Source: Planktothrix tepida PCC 9214 (GTDB lineage: Bacteria; Cyanobacteriota; Cyanobacteriia; Cyanobacteriales; Microcoleaceae). From it: 64,000 nt of DNA. Positions within the stretch are counted from its first letter, which is position 1; every line of letters starts with the position of its first letter. A program made the translations under genes and the position numbers. The notes under the pieces were generated by a model, which had not been told where the DNA came from, did no database searches, and saw only the letters and a list, made by a program, of their open reading frames with translations. Below are positions 54,977 through 64,000 of the stretch, piece by piece. The stretch spans positions 1,354,922-1,418,921 of the forward strand of contig NZ_LN889782.1 in NCBI RefSeq assembly GCF_900009145.1. Direction: 5' to 3'.

Positions 54977-56380
54977 CTATTCGGCTTTAATTTTATCTAA
55001 TAATTGATAAAAAGGTTGCCAATTATCCTCAACGGTAATCGGTTCCCAAATTGCCTCAATTTCAGGACGAACAATCACCACTTGAGGATTATAGTCTTTT
55101 AACCGTTGTTTGATTTCATCTAGTTCAGGATAGGATAAAGTTTGTAAATGATGATAATACAGTTGTCGCCAACGATCTAAATGCTGCATGGGTTCAGCGT
55201 CTTTTAAAATATTTTGCGGTTCGTCTTGCCATTGCTCACAAAACTGTTCTCGCAGTTGAATAAAAAAGTCATGATAATGAATCAAATTATCTTTCAGTAA
55301 ATTAATCGTAATTTGCAAAAGTTCTTCCGCTTCTGGTGTGGGAATTTGGGAAAATCCTAAACGATTAATCATCCGTTGACGATAGAAATCTCGATAATAT
55401 TGTTGAAATAAAGTTAACCCGGCTTGAAGGTCTTCTGAAGGAATGACTAAAGATAAGGGTTTTTGTAATAACTCTAAGTTTCCTTCACAAACAAAGGGTT
55501 GATTTCCATAACAATATAATCCCCCATAATCAAAATAAGCGGCGGTAAATCGGAGGTTATAGTGAGGCATAAAGGCGTAGGGGCCATAATCGAAACTTTC
55601 CCCCGTAATTGACAGATTATCGGTATTTAAGACCCCATGACAAAACCCTGAAGCCATCCATTGTGCGGCTAATTCTGCGACTCGTTTGACTAATTCCGCA
55701 TAAAATAAAGCATAGCGATCGCGTTCTGATGTTAAATTAGAATAATAATAAGTAATGACATGATCTAACAATTTTTCGATTAAATCCGGTCGTTTAAAAT
55801 AGTGTAGTCGTTCAAAGGTTCCGAAGCGAATATGAGAGCGACTAAACCGCACCATAACGGATGAGCGAGTCGGGGAAGGTTCATCTCCTCGCCACAGTTG
55901 TTCCCCGGTTTCAATTAAACTTAAACATCGAGAAGTTCTTACCTTCATGCGATGTAACATTTCAGCCGCTAAAACTTCCCGCACTCCCCCTTTTAAGGTT
56001 AGTCTTCCGTCGGCATTTCTGGAGTAGGGCGTTCTTCCCGATCCCTTTGTTCCAAAATCATATAATTCCCCATCAATTCCCCGCACTTGACCATATAAAA
56101 ACCCCCGCCCATCTCCCAAATAGGGGTTATATTCTCCAAATTGATAACCGTGATAGCGCATGGCTAATAACGGTTGCACGGTTTCAAATTTGCCAAAGGC
56201 TTCGATACAATGCTCGTCTGTAACGGTTTCCGGGTTAAGTCCTAACTGGGTTAAAACTGCATCATTACGGAACCGCAGGATATGGAGCGGAAACTCACTC
56301 GCTGCTACAACATCGGAATAGTCACCGCCTAACGCCTCAAATGCGGGTTCATAGTCGAGGTGCAGGAACGGATTAGACAT
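54977..56380 (-). CDS. selO: Protein adenylyltransferase SelO
   Basis: 467 residues, pseudokinase-fold enzyme that transfers AMP to proteins in redox stress. Signature segments: [15 protein letters not shown]-like [23 protein letters not shown] (core [10 protein letters not shown]), [33 protein letters not shown] (core GSGRTPYSR), the Asn-Asp metal region [24 protein letters not shown] (core [16 protein letters not shown]). Length is slightly below the 480-500 typical of proteobacterial SelO. Bacterial SelO often ends with a Cys/Sec pair; no such C-terminal residue is present here. Confidence 0.93.
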   Translation of the reverse strand: MSNPFLHLDYEPAFEALGGDYSDVVAASEFPLHILRFRNDAVLTQLGLNPETVTDEHCIEAFGKFETVQPLLAMRYHGYQFGEYNPYLGDGRGFLYGQVRGIDGELYDFGTKGSGRTPYSRNADGRLTLKGGVREVLAAEMLHRMKVRTSRCLSLIETGEQLWRGDEPSPTRSSVMVRFSRSHIRFGTFERLHYFKRPDLIEKLLDHVITYYYSNLTSERDRYALFYAELVKRVAELAAQWMASGFCHGVLNTDNLSITGESFDYGPYAFMPHYNLRFTAAYFDYGGLYCYGNQPFVCEGNLELLQKPLSLVIPSEDLQAGLTLFQQYYRDFYRQRMINRLGFSQIPTPEAEELLQITINLLKDNLIHYHDFFIQLREQFCEQWQDEPQNILKDAEPMQHLDRWRQLYYHHLQTLSYPELDEIKQRLKDYNPQVVIVRPEIEAIWEPITVEDNWQPFYQLLDKIKAE

Positions 56381-56560
56381 AAAATCCCCAATGATAACTT
56401 ATTGACAATATTAGCCTGATTTTCAAACCCTGTCAATTTCTTATGTTTAAAAATCTTAAATTCCCTATCAGATATCCAGGGATAAATGCTATTATTTTTC
56501 AGGAATCATTAACCCTATCTCAATATTTTTAAATAGAGTAATAAAACAGGAGTAAAGCTC

Positions 56561-57037
56561 ATGAGTGAATTAATTAAGGCAATTCAAACAGGAGAAATTG
56601 AGAAAGTTCAAGCTTGTTTAAATCAAACCCTTGATCTAAATGCTCAGGATGAAAACGGAAATACGGCATTAATTACCGCCATTAATTTAGGACAAAAAGA
56701 GATAGTAAAACTATTATTAGAAGTCGGAGCCAATGTCAACAGTAGCGATAATGATGGTTGGACTCCCTTAATGGAAGCCTCAGCGAGTGGGAACTTAGAA
56801 ATCGTGCAGTTATTATTAGATTCTGGTGCAGAGATTAACGCTAAAACCAATTTTGATTTAACCGTATTAATGGCAGCCGCAGGAAGCGGACATCAACCGA
56901 TTGTCGAATTCTTATTAAATCGAGGAGCAGATTTAACCGCTAAAGATCAGAATAGTTGGACAGCTTTAATTTGGGCTGCTTCTGAGAAACATACCGAGGT
57001 TGTAGAATACATTAAACAATTTCGAGATCATCATTAA
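56561..57037 (+). CDS. Ankyrin-repeat protein
   Basis: 158 residues made almost entirely of four to five ankyrin repeats (DENGNTALITAINLGQKEIVKLLLEVGANVN pattern; cores GNTALITAI, GWTPLMEA, FDLTVLMAA, SWTALIWAA). AGGAG eight bases before the ATG supports the start. A protein-binding scaffold with no enzymatic part; partner unknown. It converges with rpoC2, separated by a hairpin. Confidence 0.92.
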   Translation: MSELIKAIQTGEIEKVQACLNQTLDLNAQDENGNTALITAINLGQKEIVKLLLEVGANVNSSDNDGWTPLMEASASGNLEIVQLLLDSGAEINAKTNFDLTVLMAAAGSGHQPIVEFLLNRGADLTAKDQNSWTALIWAASEKHTEVVEYIKQFRDHH

Positions 57038-57050
57038 AATAGGGAAGGTG

Positions 57051-57072
57051 AAGCGGGCAGGGATACCCGCTT
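57051..57072. repeat. Hairpin between ankyrin gene and rpoC2
   Basis: AAGCGGG, 8-base loop, CCCGCTT. It sits between the convergent ends of the ankyrin gene (57037) and rpoC2 (57094) and could reduce read-through in both directions. No T-run is seen, so terminator status is not established. Confidence 0.5.
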
Positions 57073-57093
57073 ACAATCCACTATCTAACCGTC

Positions 57094-60000
57094 TTATTCG
57101 TCCTCATCATCCTCATCATCTTCGTATTCATCATCAATCAACTCATCATCGAGAATAGAGGACAATAAGGGATCATCTTCACTATCTTCATAGAACGCTT
57201 TACTGGTTTTACCCGGTTTCGCAGGAGGAGTTTCCCGTTCAAAACTGCTATAAACCCGTGCGGTTTGGTCATCCAAGACCACATCTCGCAGTTCGTCTTC
57301 GTCCTCTTCATCCAAATACAAACTGCCATTATCAAAGCCATAGTCGGCATTCCCCGCTTCCTCATAGGCATTGAAACCAGTTCCGGCTGGAATCAGACGT
57401 CCGATAATCACGTTCTCCTTCAGACCCCGTAACCAGTCGGATTTTCCTTCGATAGCGGCTTCCGTCAACACCCGTGTAGTTTCTTGGAAACTGGCGGCGG
57501 AAATAAAGCTATCGGTATTTAAGGAGGCTTTGGTAATCCCCAATAATACAGGCGTATATTTCGCCGGGGCACTTCCGGTAATGGACATGGCATCATTCAC
57601 CTGTTCCACCTGGCGCAATTCCACCAGTTCACCAGGTAACATCGTCGTATCTCCCCCATCGTCAATCCGAACTTTCGAGGTCATCTGACGGACAATCACC
57701 TCAATATGCTTATCGGAAATATCAATTCCCTGGGACTGATACACCGACTGCACCTCGTTCACCAAGAACGTCTGACACTTTTGGAAACTGCCCAAGGCCG
57801 CATCATACATTCCTTCAGCTTGTTCGAGATAATGATCATAGAACACTTCCAAAATCTCGTGGGGGTTAGAAGGGCCATCGGTCAGGGGTTGCCCCGCATC
57901 TACTTTTTGACCATCAGACACTAACGGGGTTTGACCAGAGGTTAAGGGATAATCCGTAACAGTGCCATCGCTTTCAACTACCCGCAATTCGGGAACATCT
58001 TCATCCATCGATACTTGGGCGGTTCCTGGGCGACGGGCTAAAATACAAGCTTCCTTGGGTTTACGAGCTTCTAACAATTCTTCAATTCGAGGCAACCCTT
58101 GAATAATATCCCCGGTTTTCGCTCGTTCAAACACCAGTAACACCAGGTTATCCCCCCGTTGTACCAAATCTCCATCTTTAACATGGAGAATTGCACCCGG
58201 AGACACCCGGTAAGGACGACCTCGACGCATGGTAATTTGATTTCCCGTTACAGGGGTTGTTCCTGCACCGACAATTTTGTCGCCCAACGCAATGACTTGG
58301 CCCGACTCCGGCAAAATCATCCCTGGAGCAATTTCAGCCCCTTCAACCAACAGTTGACCGAGTTTCACATCCGGTTTCACACCTTCTGGAAAATCAATAG
58401 TGGTTTGGTCAATATCCCGTACCACTAAACAACGGCGCAGAATTTCCGTCCCCGACCGAATCCCCTGAATAATCCCATATTCCTTACACAGAATCTCGGT
58501 GCGGGTGACAACAGCCCCTTTCTCAATTTCCAGTCCATCATGAACCAGTAACCGCGTCCGGGTGCTTCCCTGAGTCGCATCAGCCGTTACGTCCCGACGA
58601 ATCACCAAAGATTCTAAAATCACTAACTGTAACCGCATGACATCGGGGCTACTTTCATCGGGAAGTAACTCAATATCAGCGGCTAACTGCGGAGCTTCCG
58701 TGCCAATACTAATCACCAACTGGGTTCGCAGGAGTTCCACCCCTTCCACAGACCGCACCCGTTCCCCATCTTTGTAGGTTAACCGTTGTACCGCCCGCAG
58801 AGCAATAGACTCATTTAAAGACTCCTGAGATGGAACCGGGGGAGTTTCAGGAACGCTAAACTCCACAACGGGACGCAACAGCAAGGCGGGGCCTTCGGGG
58901 GTTTCTACATATTCCACATAATGCAACTCTGGAGAGATAATCCCTGGAATCACCTCTTGACCGGGATTGACAATCTGACCATCAATCGCCATCACCATTT
59001 CCGGGTCATCCACTAAATGCAGTTCGCCCGGTTTGATCACGATTTCCCGCAGAATATCATTTTTCTGAGTTACTTCTATGACCCCATTGGTTTGACAGAA
59101 GATGTCTTTAACCACTTCGGTTCCAGCTTCTACATACTGCCCATCCTCAGTTAACAGTAAGGAAATATCCTTATTCACCTCATGGCATTCTTCAGGAATC
59201 CATAACAGAGTTCCTCCCTGGGTGACTTCATAACCTTGTTTCCCCTTACCGCGTTTAGCGACTTCCACCCCAGCGTATTTGATAATCCCCCCGGTTTTTG
59301 TCCGGTAGCTGTCGTCCATGAGTTCCGCAATCACATCATGGTTTTCCACCTTGGAACCGGGACTAACTTTCAGCAGGAAGCGGTGGTTGCTATTGGTCTC
59401 AATAATATATTGTTCCCGTCCCTGCATTTGTACCAACCGCACCAAGGCTTCATCCAGGAGCACAGAGGCGGTAATAATCTCAATTTCACGCGGTAACTCA
59501 TCGGGGCTAATTTGTTCGCGAATTCGGACTAATCCCCCATGTTCAGAGACGAGTTTGGTTTGGGCGAGAACGCTTCCCGGTTCTACTGAATCTCCGTTTT
59601 TAACCGCAGGTTCAGCCCCAGGAGGTAAGTTATAAACTTCTCCGCCTAAAACCCAAATCAGACCCCCCCGTTGGGCGATGCGGGTCATATTTCCTTGACG
59701 GTCGGTTTTTTCTTCGGGAACCACATCCGCAAATTTGACTTCCCCAGCCAAATCCGTGGCTACGTCTTTTGTAGCTTTTTCCGTTGTCTTCCGGGCTGTC
59801 CGACCTCCGGCGGGAATTTCAGCTAAGATTTGGTCAGCTTTGACCCGTTGACCATCTTGAACAACAATGGTTGTCCCTTGGGAGAGGCTGTGTTTTTCTT
59901 GTTTTTTCTCTCCATTGTCCACCAGAATATGGCCATTGCTTTCCACAATGAACGCATCATCTCCGTGACGGGTACGGAAGGGACGGGCGCGTAAGGTTTT

Positions 60001-61110
60001 CGGGAACTTAACGACTCCATCCCCATGGGCACGAATCACCGCAGCGGCTTCGGCGGTAAAGACCCCCCCGGTGTGGAATGTCCGCATCGTTAACTGGGTT
60101 CCGGGTTCGCCAATACTTTGAGCCGCGATAATTCCAATGGCTTCCCCTAAATCAACGTTATGACCGTGGGCTAAACTCCACCCATAGCAAGTTTGACAGA
60201 CAGAACGGTTCGCTTCGCAGGTCAGGGGTGAGCGTAAAAACACCTCTTGAACCCCAGCATTCTGAATAGCGACGGCTAATTCTTCACTAACAGCTTGATT
60301 TTTAACCGCCTGTTCCCCTTGATATTCAACAATTTCTCCGGTTTCCGGGTGGCGAACATCTTCCCCTAACACCCGACCCATTAATCGGTCTTTCAGGGGA
60401 ATTAATACCCGGTCGCCATCGGTCATACTGCGAATGCGAATCCCCCGTGTTGTTCCACAGTCAATTTCCCGCAGAATCACATCTTGGGAAACGTCTACTA
60501 AACGACGGGTTAAATAGCCGGAGTCGGCGGTTCGTAAGGCGGTATCCACCAACCCTTTCCGTGCACCGTAGGAGGAAATAATATATTCAGTAACGGTTAA
60601 GCCTTCACGGAAGTTGGTTTTAATCGGTAAGTCGATAATTTCCCCTTGGGGGTCAGCCATCAATCCCCGCATTCCCACTAACTGACGAACTTGGGAAATA
60701 TTTCCCCGTGCGCCAGAGAATGCCATCATATAAACGGAGTTTAACGGATTACTAGCCTTGAAGTTTTCCACCACATGATCTTTCAAGGTTTCGGAAGTAC
60801 CATTCCAAGTATCAATTACCTTTTGGAAGCGTTCAACTTCGGTAATTTCCCCTTTCATATAACGGCGTTCCGTGTTGCGAATTTCTTCTTCCGCTTCTTC
60901 TAAGAGTGCTCGTTTGGACGGGGGAACTTGTAAGTCATCCACACTAATCGAAACCCCGGCTTTTGTGGCATAGCGGAATCCCAAATCCTTTAATTCATCA
61001 GCAATTTGGGCGGTTCTGGCTGTACCATGATTCATAAAAGCCCAGGACATTAATTTTTTTAATTGTCCTTTATCAATAACTTGATTCCGAAAGATTTTTT
61101 TGTTAGTCAT
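57094..61110 (-). CDS. rpoC2: RNA polymerase subunit beta' (C-terminal half)
   Basis: 1338 residues. Cyanobacteria and plastids carry beta' as two chains; this is the larger C-terminal part with the long SI3 insertion. Visible are [29 protein letters not shown] (core [17 protein letters not shown]), [13 protein letters not shown], the zinc segment [41 protein letters not shown] (core [15 protein letters not shown]), and TGFNAY near the end. The C-terminus is strongly acidic. A longer reading to 61215 adds 35 residues encoded by a GGGAACA repeat and is rejected in favour of ATG 61110. No ribosome binding site is visible. Confidence 0.97.
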   Translation of the reverse strand: MTNKKIFRNQVIDKGQLKKLMSWAFMNHGTARTAQIADELKDLGFRYATKAGVSISVDDLQVPPSKRALLEEAEEEIRNTERRYMKGEITEVERFQKVIDTWNGTSETLKDHVVENFKASNPLNSVYMMAFSGARGNISQVRQLVGMRGLMADPQGEIIDLPIKTNFREGLTVTEYIISSYGARKGLVDTALRTADSGYLTRRLVDVSQDVILREIDCGTTRGIRIRSMTDGDRVLIPLKDRLMGRVLGEDVRHPETGEIVEYQGEQAVKNQAVSEELAVAIQNAGVQEVFLRSPLTCEANRSVCQTCYGWSLAHGHNVDLGEAIGIIAAQSIGEPGTQLTMRTFHTGGVFTAEAAAVIRAHGDGVVKFPKTLRARPFRTRHGDDAFIVESNGHILVDNGEKKQEKHSLSQGTTIVVQDGQRVKADQILAEIPAGGRTARKTTEKATKDVATDLAGEVKFADVVPEEKTDRQGNMTRIAQRGGLIWVLGGEVYNLPPGAEPAVKNGDSVEPGSVLAQTKLVSEHGGLVRIREQISPDELPREIEIITASVLLDEALVRLVQMQGREQYIIETNSNHRFLLKVSPGSKVENHDVIAELMDDSYRTKTGGIIKYAGVEVAKRGKGKQGYEVTQGGTLLWIPEECHEVNKDISLLLTEDGQYVEAGTEVVKDIFCQTNGVIEVTQKNDILREIVIKPGELHLVDDPEMVMAIDGQIVNPGQEVIPGIISPELHYVEYVETPEGPALLLRPVVEFSVPETPPVPSQESLNESIALRAVQRLTYKDGERVRSVEGVELLRTQLVISIGTEAPQLAADIELLPDESSPDVMRLQLVILESLVIRRDVTADATQGSTRTRLLVHDGLEIEKGAVVTRTEILCKEYGIIQGIRSGTEILRRCLVVRDIDQTTIDFPEGVKPDVKLGQLLVEGAEIAPGMILPESGQVIALGDKIVGAGTTPVTGNQITMRRGRPYRVSPGAILHVKDGDLVQRGDNLVLLVFERAKTGDIIQGLPRIEELLEARKPKEACILARRPGTAQVSMDEDVPELRVVESDGTVTDYPLTSGQTPLVSDGQKVDAGQPLTDGPSNPHEILEVFYDHYLEQAEGMYDAALGSFQKCQTFLVNEVQSVYQSQGIDISDKHIEVIVRQMTSKVRIDDGGDTTMLPGELVELRQVEQVNDAMSITGSAPAKYTPVLLGITKASLNTDSFISAASFQETTRVLTEAAIEGKSDWLRGLKENVIIGRLIPAGTGFNAYEEAGNADYGFDNGSLYLDEEDEDELRDVVLDDQTARVYSSFERETPPAKPGKTSKAFYEDSEDDPLLSSILDDELIDDEYEDDEDDEDE

Positions 61111-61123
61111 GATTGAGTAAAAA

Positions 61124-61151
61124 GGGAACAGGGAACAGGGAACAGGGAACA
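61124..61151. repeat. (GGGAACA)4 heptanucleotide repeat upstream of rpoC2
   Basis: Four exact copies ending 14 bases before the rpoC2 ATG on the coding strand. It is inside the rpoC1-rpoC2 spacer. Confidence 0.9.
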
Positions 61152-61221
61152 GATTTTTAGGATTTAGACGTGTCAGATACCTTAATTGGCAGTGGTATAT
61201 CAGTCTTTTCAGCAATCAGTG

Positions 61222-61249
61222 GTAGAGACGCGCCATGGCGCGTCTGTAC
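61222..61249. repeat. 28-bp near-perfect GTAG palindrome, rpoC1-rpoC2 spacer
   Basis: GTAG at one end and, after AGACGCGCCA and its near reverse complement, GTAC at the other; one mismatched pair. It is a near copy of the palindrome at 63377-63404 in the other rpo spacer. Confidence 0.85.
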
Positions 61250-61340
61250 TCAGTTTTAAGTTTTGAATTTTAATCTTTAGTCTTGAGTTAATCGTTGTTA
61301 GCTGTTAACTCAAGACTATTAATGATTAACAATTCACGCT

Positions 61341-63239
61341 TTACTGATTATTGATGACTGAAAACACGGTTTTATTGAAAATCACCCGTCCTGGGGTGGT
61401 ACGAATATATTGAGTTAGAATATTACCCTCCTTATCTTCTCGAACTCGACGTAAGAGTTTACCCGTTTTCTTACCCACATAGGTTTTAGTAATTATCCCA
61501 GTGATGGCATCCTCCTGTTCAATATTGACCTGTTCTGCTTCATCGGATAACATTTCCCCCTCAAAGCGTACCATCACATAGGAATGTAACTCTAAAGACC
61601 CTTGTTGATAAGCAACAATGACATCCTCCAAATCGGCAAAATAACGCTCTTTTTGATCTTTAAATTTTGGATTTTCTGCGGTTAGATAGTAACATCCCAA
61701 GACCATATCCTGACTGGGGGTAACAATCGGTCGTCCCGTCGCCGGAGATAGAATATTATTGGAAGCTAACATCAACAATCGGGCTTCAGCTTGAGATTCA
61801 ATGGAGAGGGGAACGTGAACGGCCATTTGGTCACCGTCAAAGTCCGCGTTAAAGGCTGGACACACTAACGGATGCAACTGAATCGCCCGACCATCGACTA
61901 AAATGGGTTCAAAGGCTTGAATCCCTAAACGGTGCAAGGTCGGGGCACGGTTTAACATCACCGGATGTCCTGAAATCACTTCTTCTAAAACATCCCAAAC
62001 ACTGGCATCGTTGCGTTGAATCAGTTTTTTCGCCGCTTTAATATTATTGACTAATCCTTGACGAATTAAGCGATTAATCACAAAGGGTTGGAACAATTCA
62101 ATCGCCATTTCACGGGGTAAACCGCACTGGTGCATTTTTAATTTGGGCCCCACCACGATGACAGAACGACCGGAATAATCTACCCGTTTTCCTAATAAGT
62201 TTTGGCGGAATCGTCCCTGCTTCCCTTCAATAATATCCGACAAAGATTTTAACGGTCGATTATTAGCTCCAACTACCGTCCGACCCCGACGACCGTTATC
62301 AATTAAGGCATCAACCGCCTCCTGTAACATCCGTTTTTCGTTACGGATAATAATTTCAGGAGCTAGAATTTCTTGTAATCGAGCTAATCGATTATTGCGG
62401 TTAATCACCCGACGATATAAATCGTTTAAATCCGAGGTGGCAAATCGTCCCCCATCCAACTGCACCATCGGGCGTAAATCAGGAGGAATGACGGGAATTA
62501 CATTCAAAACCATCCAATCTGGTTTAGAACCCGTTGCCACAAAGTTATCAATTACCCGCAGCCGTTTAATTAGTTTGGCGCGTTTTTGTCCTTTAGCTAC
62601 GGCAATTTCTTCTCGCAGTTTTTCGGCTTCTTCTTCTAAGGGGATATCCTCTAATAAACGGGCAATGGCTTCCGCCCCAATTCCCACTTCAATTCCCGTT
62701 AAAGTGGATTCTTCACTATAAATTTGGTCTTCAATTTCTAACCAAGTATCTTCTGTTAATAACTGTTTATAGGACAAGCTATCATGGTTTCCTGGATTTA
62801 ACACCACATAGGCGTTAAAATAAACCACTTGCTCCACATCCCGTAATGGCATATCTAATAGAATAGCCATATAACTCGGAATCCCTTTGAGATACCAAAC
62901 ATGGGTAACCGGAGCCGCTAATTTGATATAACCCATGCGATGGCGACGGACACGGGATTCTGTGACTTCTACGCCACAGCGTTCGCAGACAATTCCACGA
63001 TGTCTGACCCGTTTATATTTTCCACAATGGCATTCCCAATCCTTGGCAGGGCCAAAAATTCGTTCACAAAATAACCCATCCATCTCCGGTTTTAGCGTTC
63101 TGTAATTGATGGTTTCGGGTTTGGTGACTTCTCCCACCACTTGACCATTCGGCAGCGTTCTCTCTCCCCACTGACGAATTCGTTCTGGAGACGCTAATCC
63201 AATTTTAACGTAATCAAACCGTTGTTCAAGTTTAGCCAT
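61341..63239 (-). CDS. rpoC1: RNA polymerase subunit gamma (beta' N-terminal half)
   Basis: 632 residues. The N-terminal zinc-binding loop is intact: Cys70, Cys72, Cys85 and Cys88 in [20 protein letters not shown]. The catalytic motif [12 protein letters not shown] is present, with upstream [21 protein letters not shown] (core [14 protein letters not shown]) and [14 protein letters not shown]. It joins RpoC2 to make the active site. Start ATG 63239; directly upstream lie nine CAGTTAT repeats where a ribosome binding site would be expected. Normal length for a cyanobacterial gamma subunit. Confidence 0.97.
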   Translation of the reverse strand: MAKLEQRFDYVKIGLASPERIRQWGERTLPNGQVVGEVTKPETINYRTLKPEMDGLFCERIFGPAKDWECHCGKYKRVRHRGIVCERCGVEVTESRVRRHRMGYIKLAAPVTHVWYLKGIPSYMAILLDMPLRDVEQVVYFNAYVVLNPGNHDSLSYKQLLTEDTWLEIEDQIYSEESTLTGIEVGIGAEAIARLLEDIPLEEEAEKLREEIAVAKGQKRAKLIKRLRVIDNFVATGSKPDWMVLNVIPVIPPDLRPMVQLDGGRFATSDLNDLYRRVINRNNRLARLQEILAPEIIIRNEKRMLQEAVDALIDNGRRGRTVVGANNRPLKSLSDIIEGKQGRFRQNLLGKRVDYSGRSVIVVGPKLKMHQCGLPREMAIELFQPFVINRLIRQGLVNNIKAAKKLIQRNDASVWDVLEEVISGHPVMLNRAPTLHRLGIQAFEPILVDGRAIQLHPLVCPAFNADFDGDQMAVHVPLSIESQAEARLLMLASNNILSPATGRPIVTPSQDMVLGCYYLTAENPKFKDQKERYFADLEDVIVAYQQGSLELHSYVMVRFEGEMLSDEAEQVNIEQEDAITGIITKTYVGKKTGKLLRRVREDKEGNILTQYIRTTPGRVIFNKTVFSVINNQ

Positions 63240-63243
63240 GTTT

Positions 63244-63306
63244 CAGTTATCAGTTATCAGTTATCAGTTATCAGTTATCAGTTATCAGTTATCAGTTATC
63301 AGTTAT
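63244..63306. repeat. (CAGTTAT)9 heptanucleotide repeat upstream of rpoC1
   Basis: Nine perfect copies, 63 bp, ending four bases before the rpoC1 start codon on the coding strand. The rpoC1 leader is thus a run of ATAACTG units. Sixty-three is a multiple of both seven and three. Confidence 0.95.
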
Positions 63307-63376
63307 GTGGTTTTTAGCTAACATTTATAAACGACTAACTATCAACCATCAACTCTTCATTGACAACTGACAACTG

Positions 63377-63404
63377 GTAGAGACGCGCCATGGCGCGTCT
63401 CTAC
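63377..63404. repeat. 28-bp perfect GTAG palindrome, rpoB-rpoC1 spacer
   Basis: GTAG + AGACGCGCCA + its reverse complement, perfect over 28 bp. It starts five bases after the rpoB stop region on the coding strand. It has the same GTAG...CTAC frame as the palindrome inside the RAYT gene but a different core. Confidence 0.9.
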
Positions 63405-63409
63405 ACTGA

Positions 63410-64000
<591 letters not shown>

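Noticed and set aside
59236-59635. Overlapping plus-strand open frames inside rpoC2
   Set aside because: Antisense shadows of rpoC2; codon pattern follows the real gene.
61111-61215. 35-codon N-terminal extension of rpoC2
   Set aside because: It translates the GGGAACA repeat and does not resemble any RpoC2; ATG 61110 gives the conserved start.
63244-63306. Possible CRISPR array
   Set aside because: Units are 7 bp with no spacers; it is a simple tandem heptamer.

Overview
This is a chromosomal segment of a filamentous, non-heterocystous-looking cyanobacterium, most like Planktothrix or Oscillatoria. The signs are: RNA polymerase beta' split into rpoC1 and rpoC2; cyanobacterial genes for phytoene desaturase/synthase, CP12, tocopherol cyclase, a CyaC-type adenylate cyclase and a CcbP-like protein; many HIP1 octamers (GCGATCGC, e.g. 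9051, 18754, 29754); about 40% G+C; and tandem heptanucleotide repeats such as (GGGAACA)n. The genus is inferred. No rRNA, tRNA, CRISPR array or complete insertion sequence was seen.

Layout. 1-2.5 kb: carotenoid genes crtP-crtB. 2.6-6.7 kb: the most accessory-looking part, with a REP-associated tyrosine transposase surrounded by (and carrying) its palindromic repeat, then a divergent pair made of an HTH-NACHT STAND NTPase and a PD-(D/E)XK-like protein, separated by three 10-bp direct repeats. 6.8-10 kb: DUF3177 membrane protein, CP12, and a FIST sensor with a CheC-like protein. 10-16.4 kb: metallophosphoesterase, a tight four-gene cluster (L,D-transpeptidase, PPP phosphatase, leucine-rich-repeat lipoprotein, isochorismatase-like hydrolase) and KDPG aldolase. 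16.5-22.2 kb: DUF4870, then nucleotide-transporter-like HEAT protein / cyclic-nucleotide-binding protein / bestrophin in a row, and infC. 22.3-28.8 kb: alpha/beta hydrolase, Rpn-type nuclease, 2H phosphoesterase, CcbP-like protein and the 1156-residue CyaC. 29-34 kb: GNAT acetyltransferase, larB and two solute-binding lipoproteins. 34-43.4 kb: a double-kinase hybrid sensor, ispF, an unusual pyruvate kinase, a 63-residue membrane protein, a Gfo/Idh oxidoreductase, a PIN-toxin remnant and gshB. 43.6-57 kb: RTX serine protease, 2OG-Fe(II) oxygenase with a decayed second copy beside it, small HTH protein, PAS histidine kinase, pepA, HDAC-like deacetylase, tocopherol cyclase, PPOX flavoprotein, selO and an ankyrin protein. 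57-64 kb: the rpoB (partial)-rpoC1-rpoC2 operon.

How it fits together. Second-messenger and sensory functions are dense: CyaC makes cAMP, a stand-alone cyclic-nucleotide-binding protein lies 7 kb away, a CcbP-like calcium protein directly follows cyaC, and there are two further large histidine kinases. The strongest candidates for something new are the NACHT/nuclease-like pair with its 10-bp iterons, the REP-RAYT association in which the repeat is translated as part of the transposase, and the matching palindrome-plus-heptamer inserts in both gaps of the RNA polymerase operon. All functional statements rest on reading protein motifs by eye; no database search was run.
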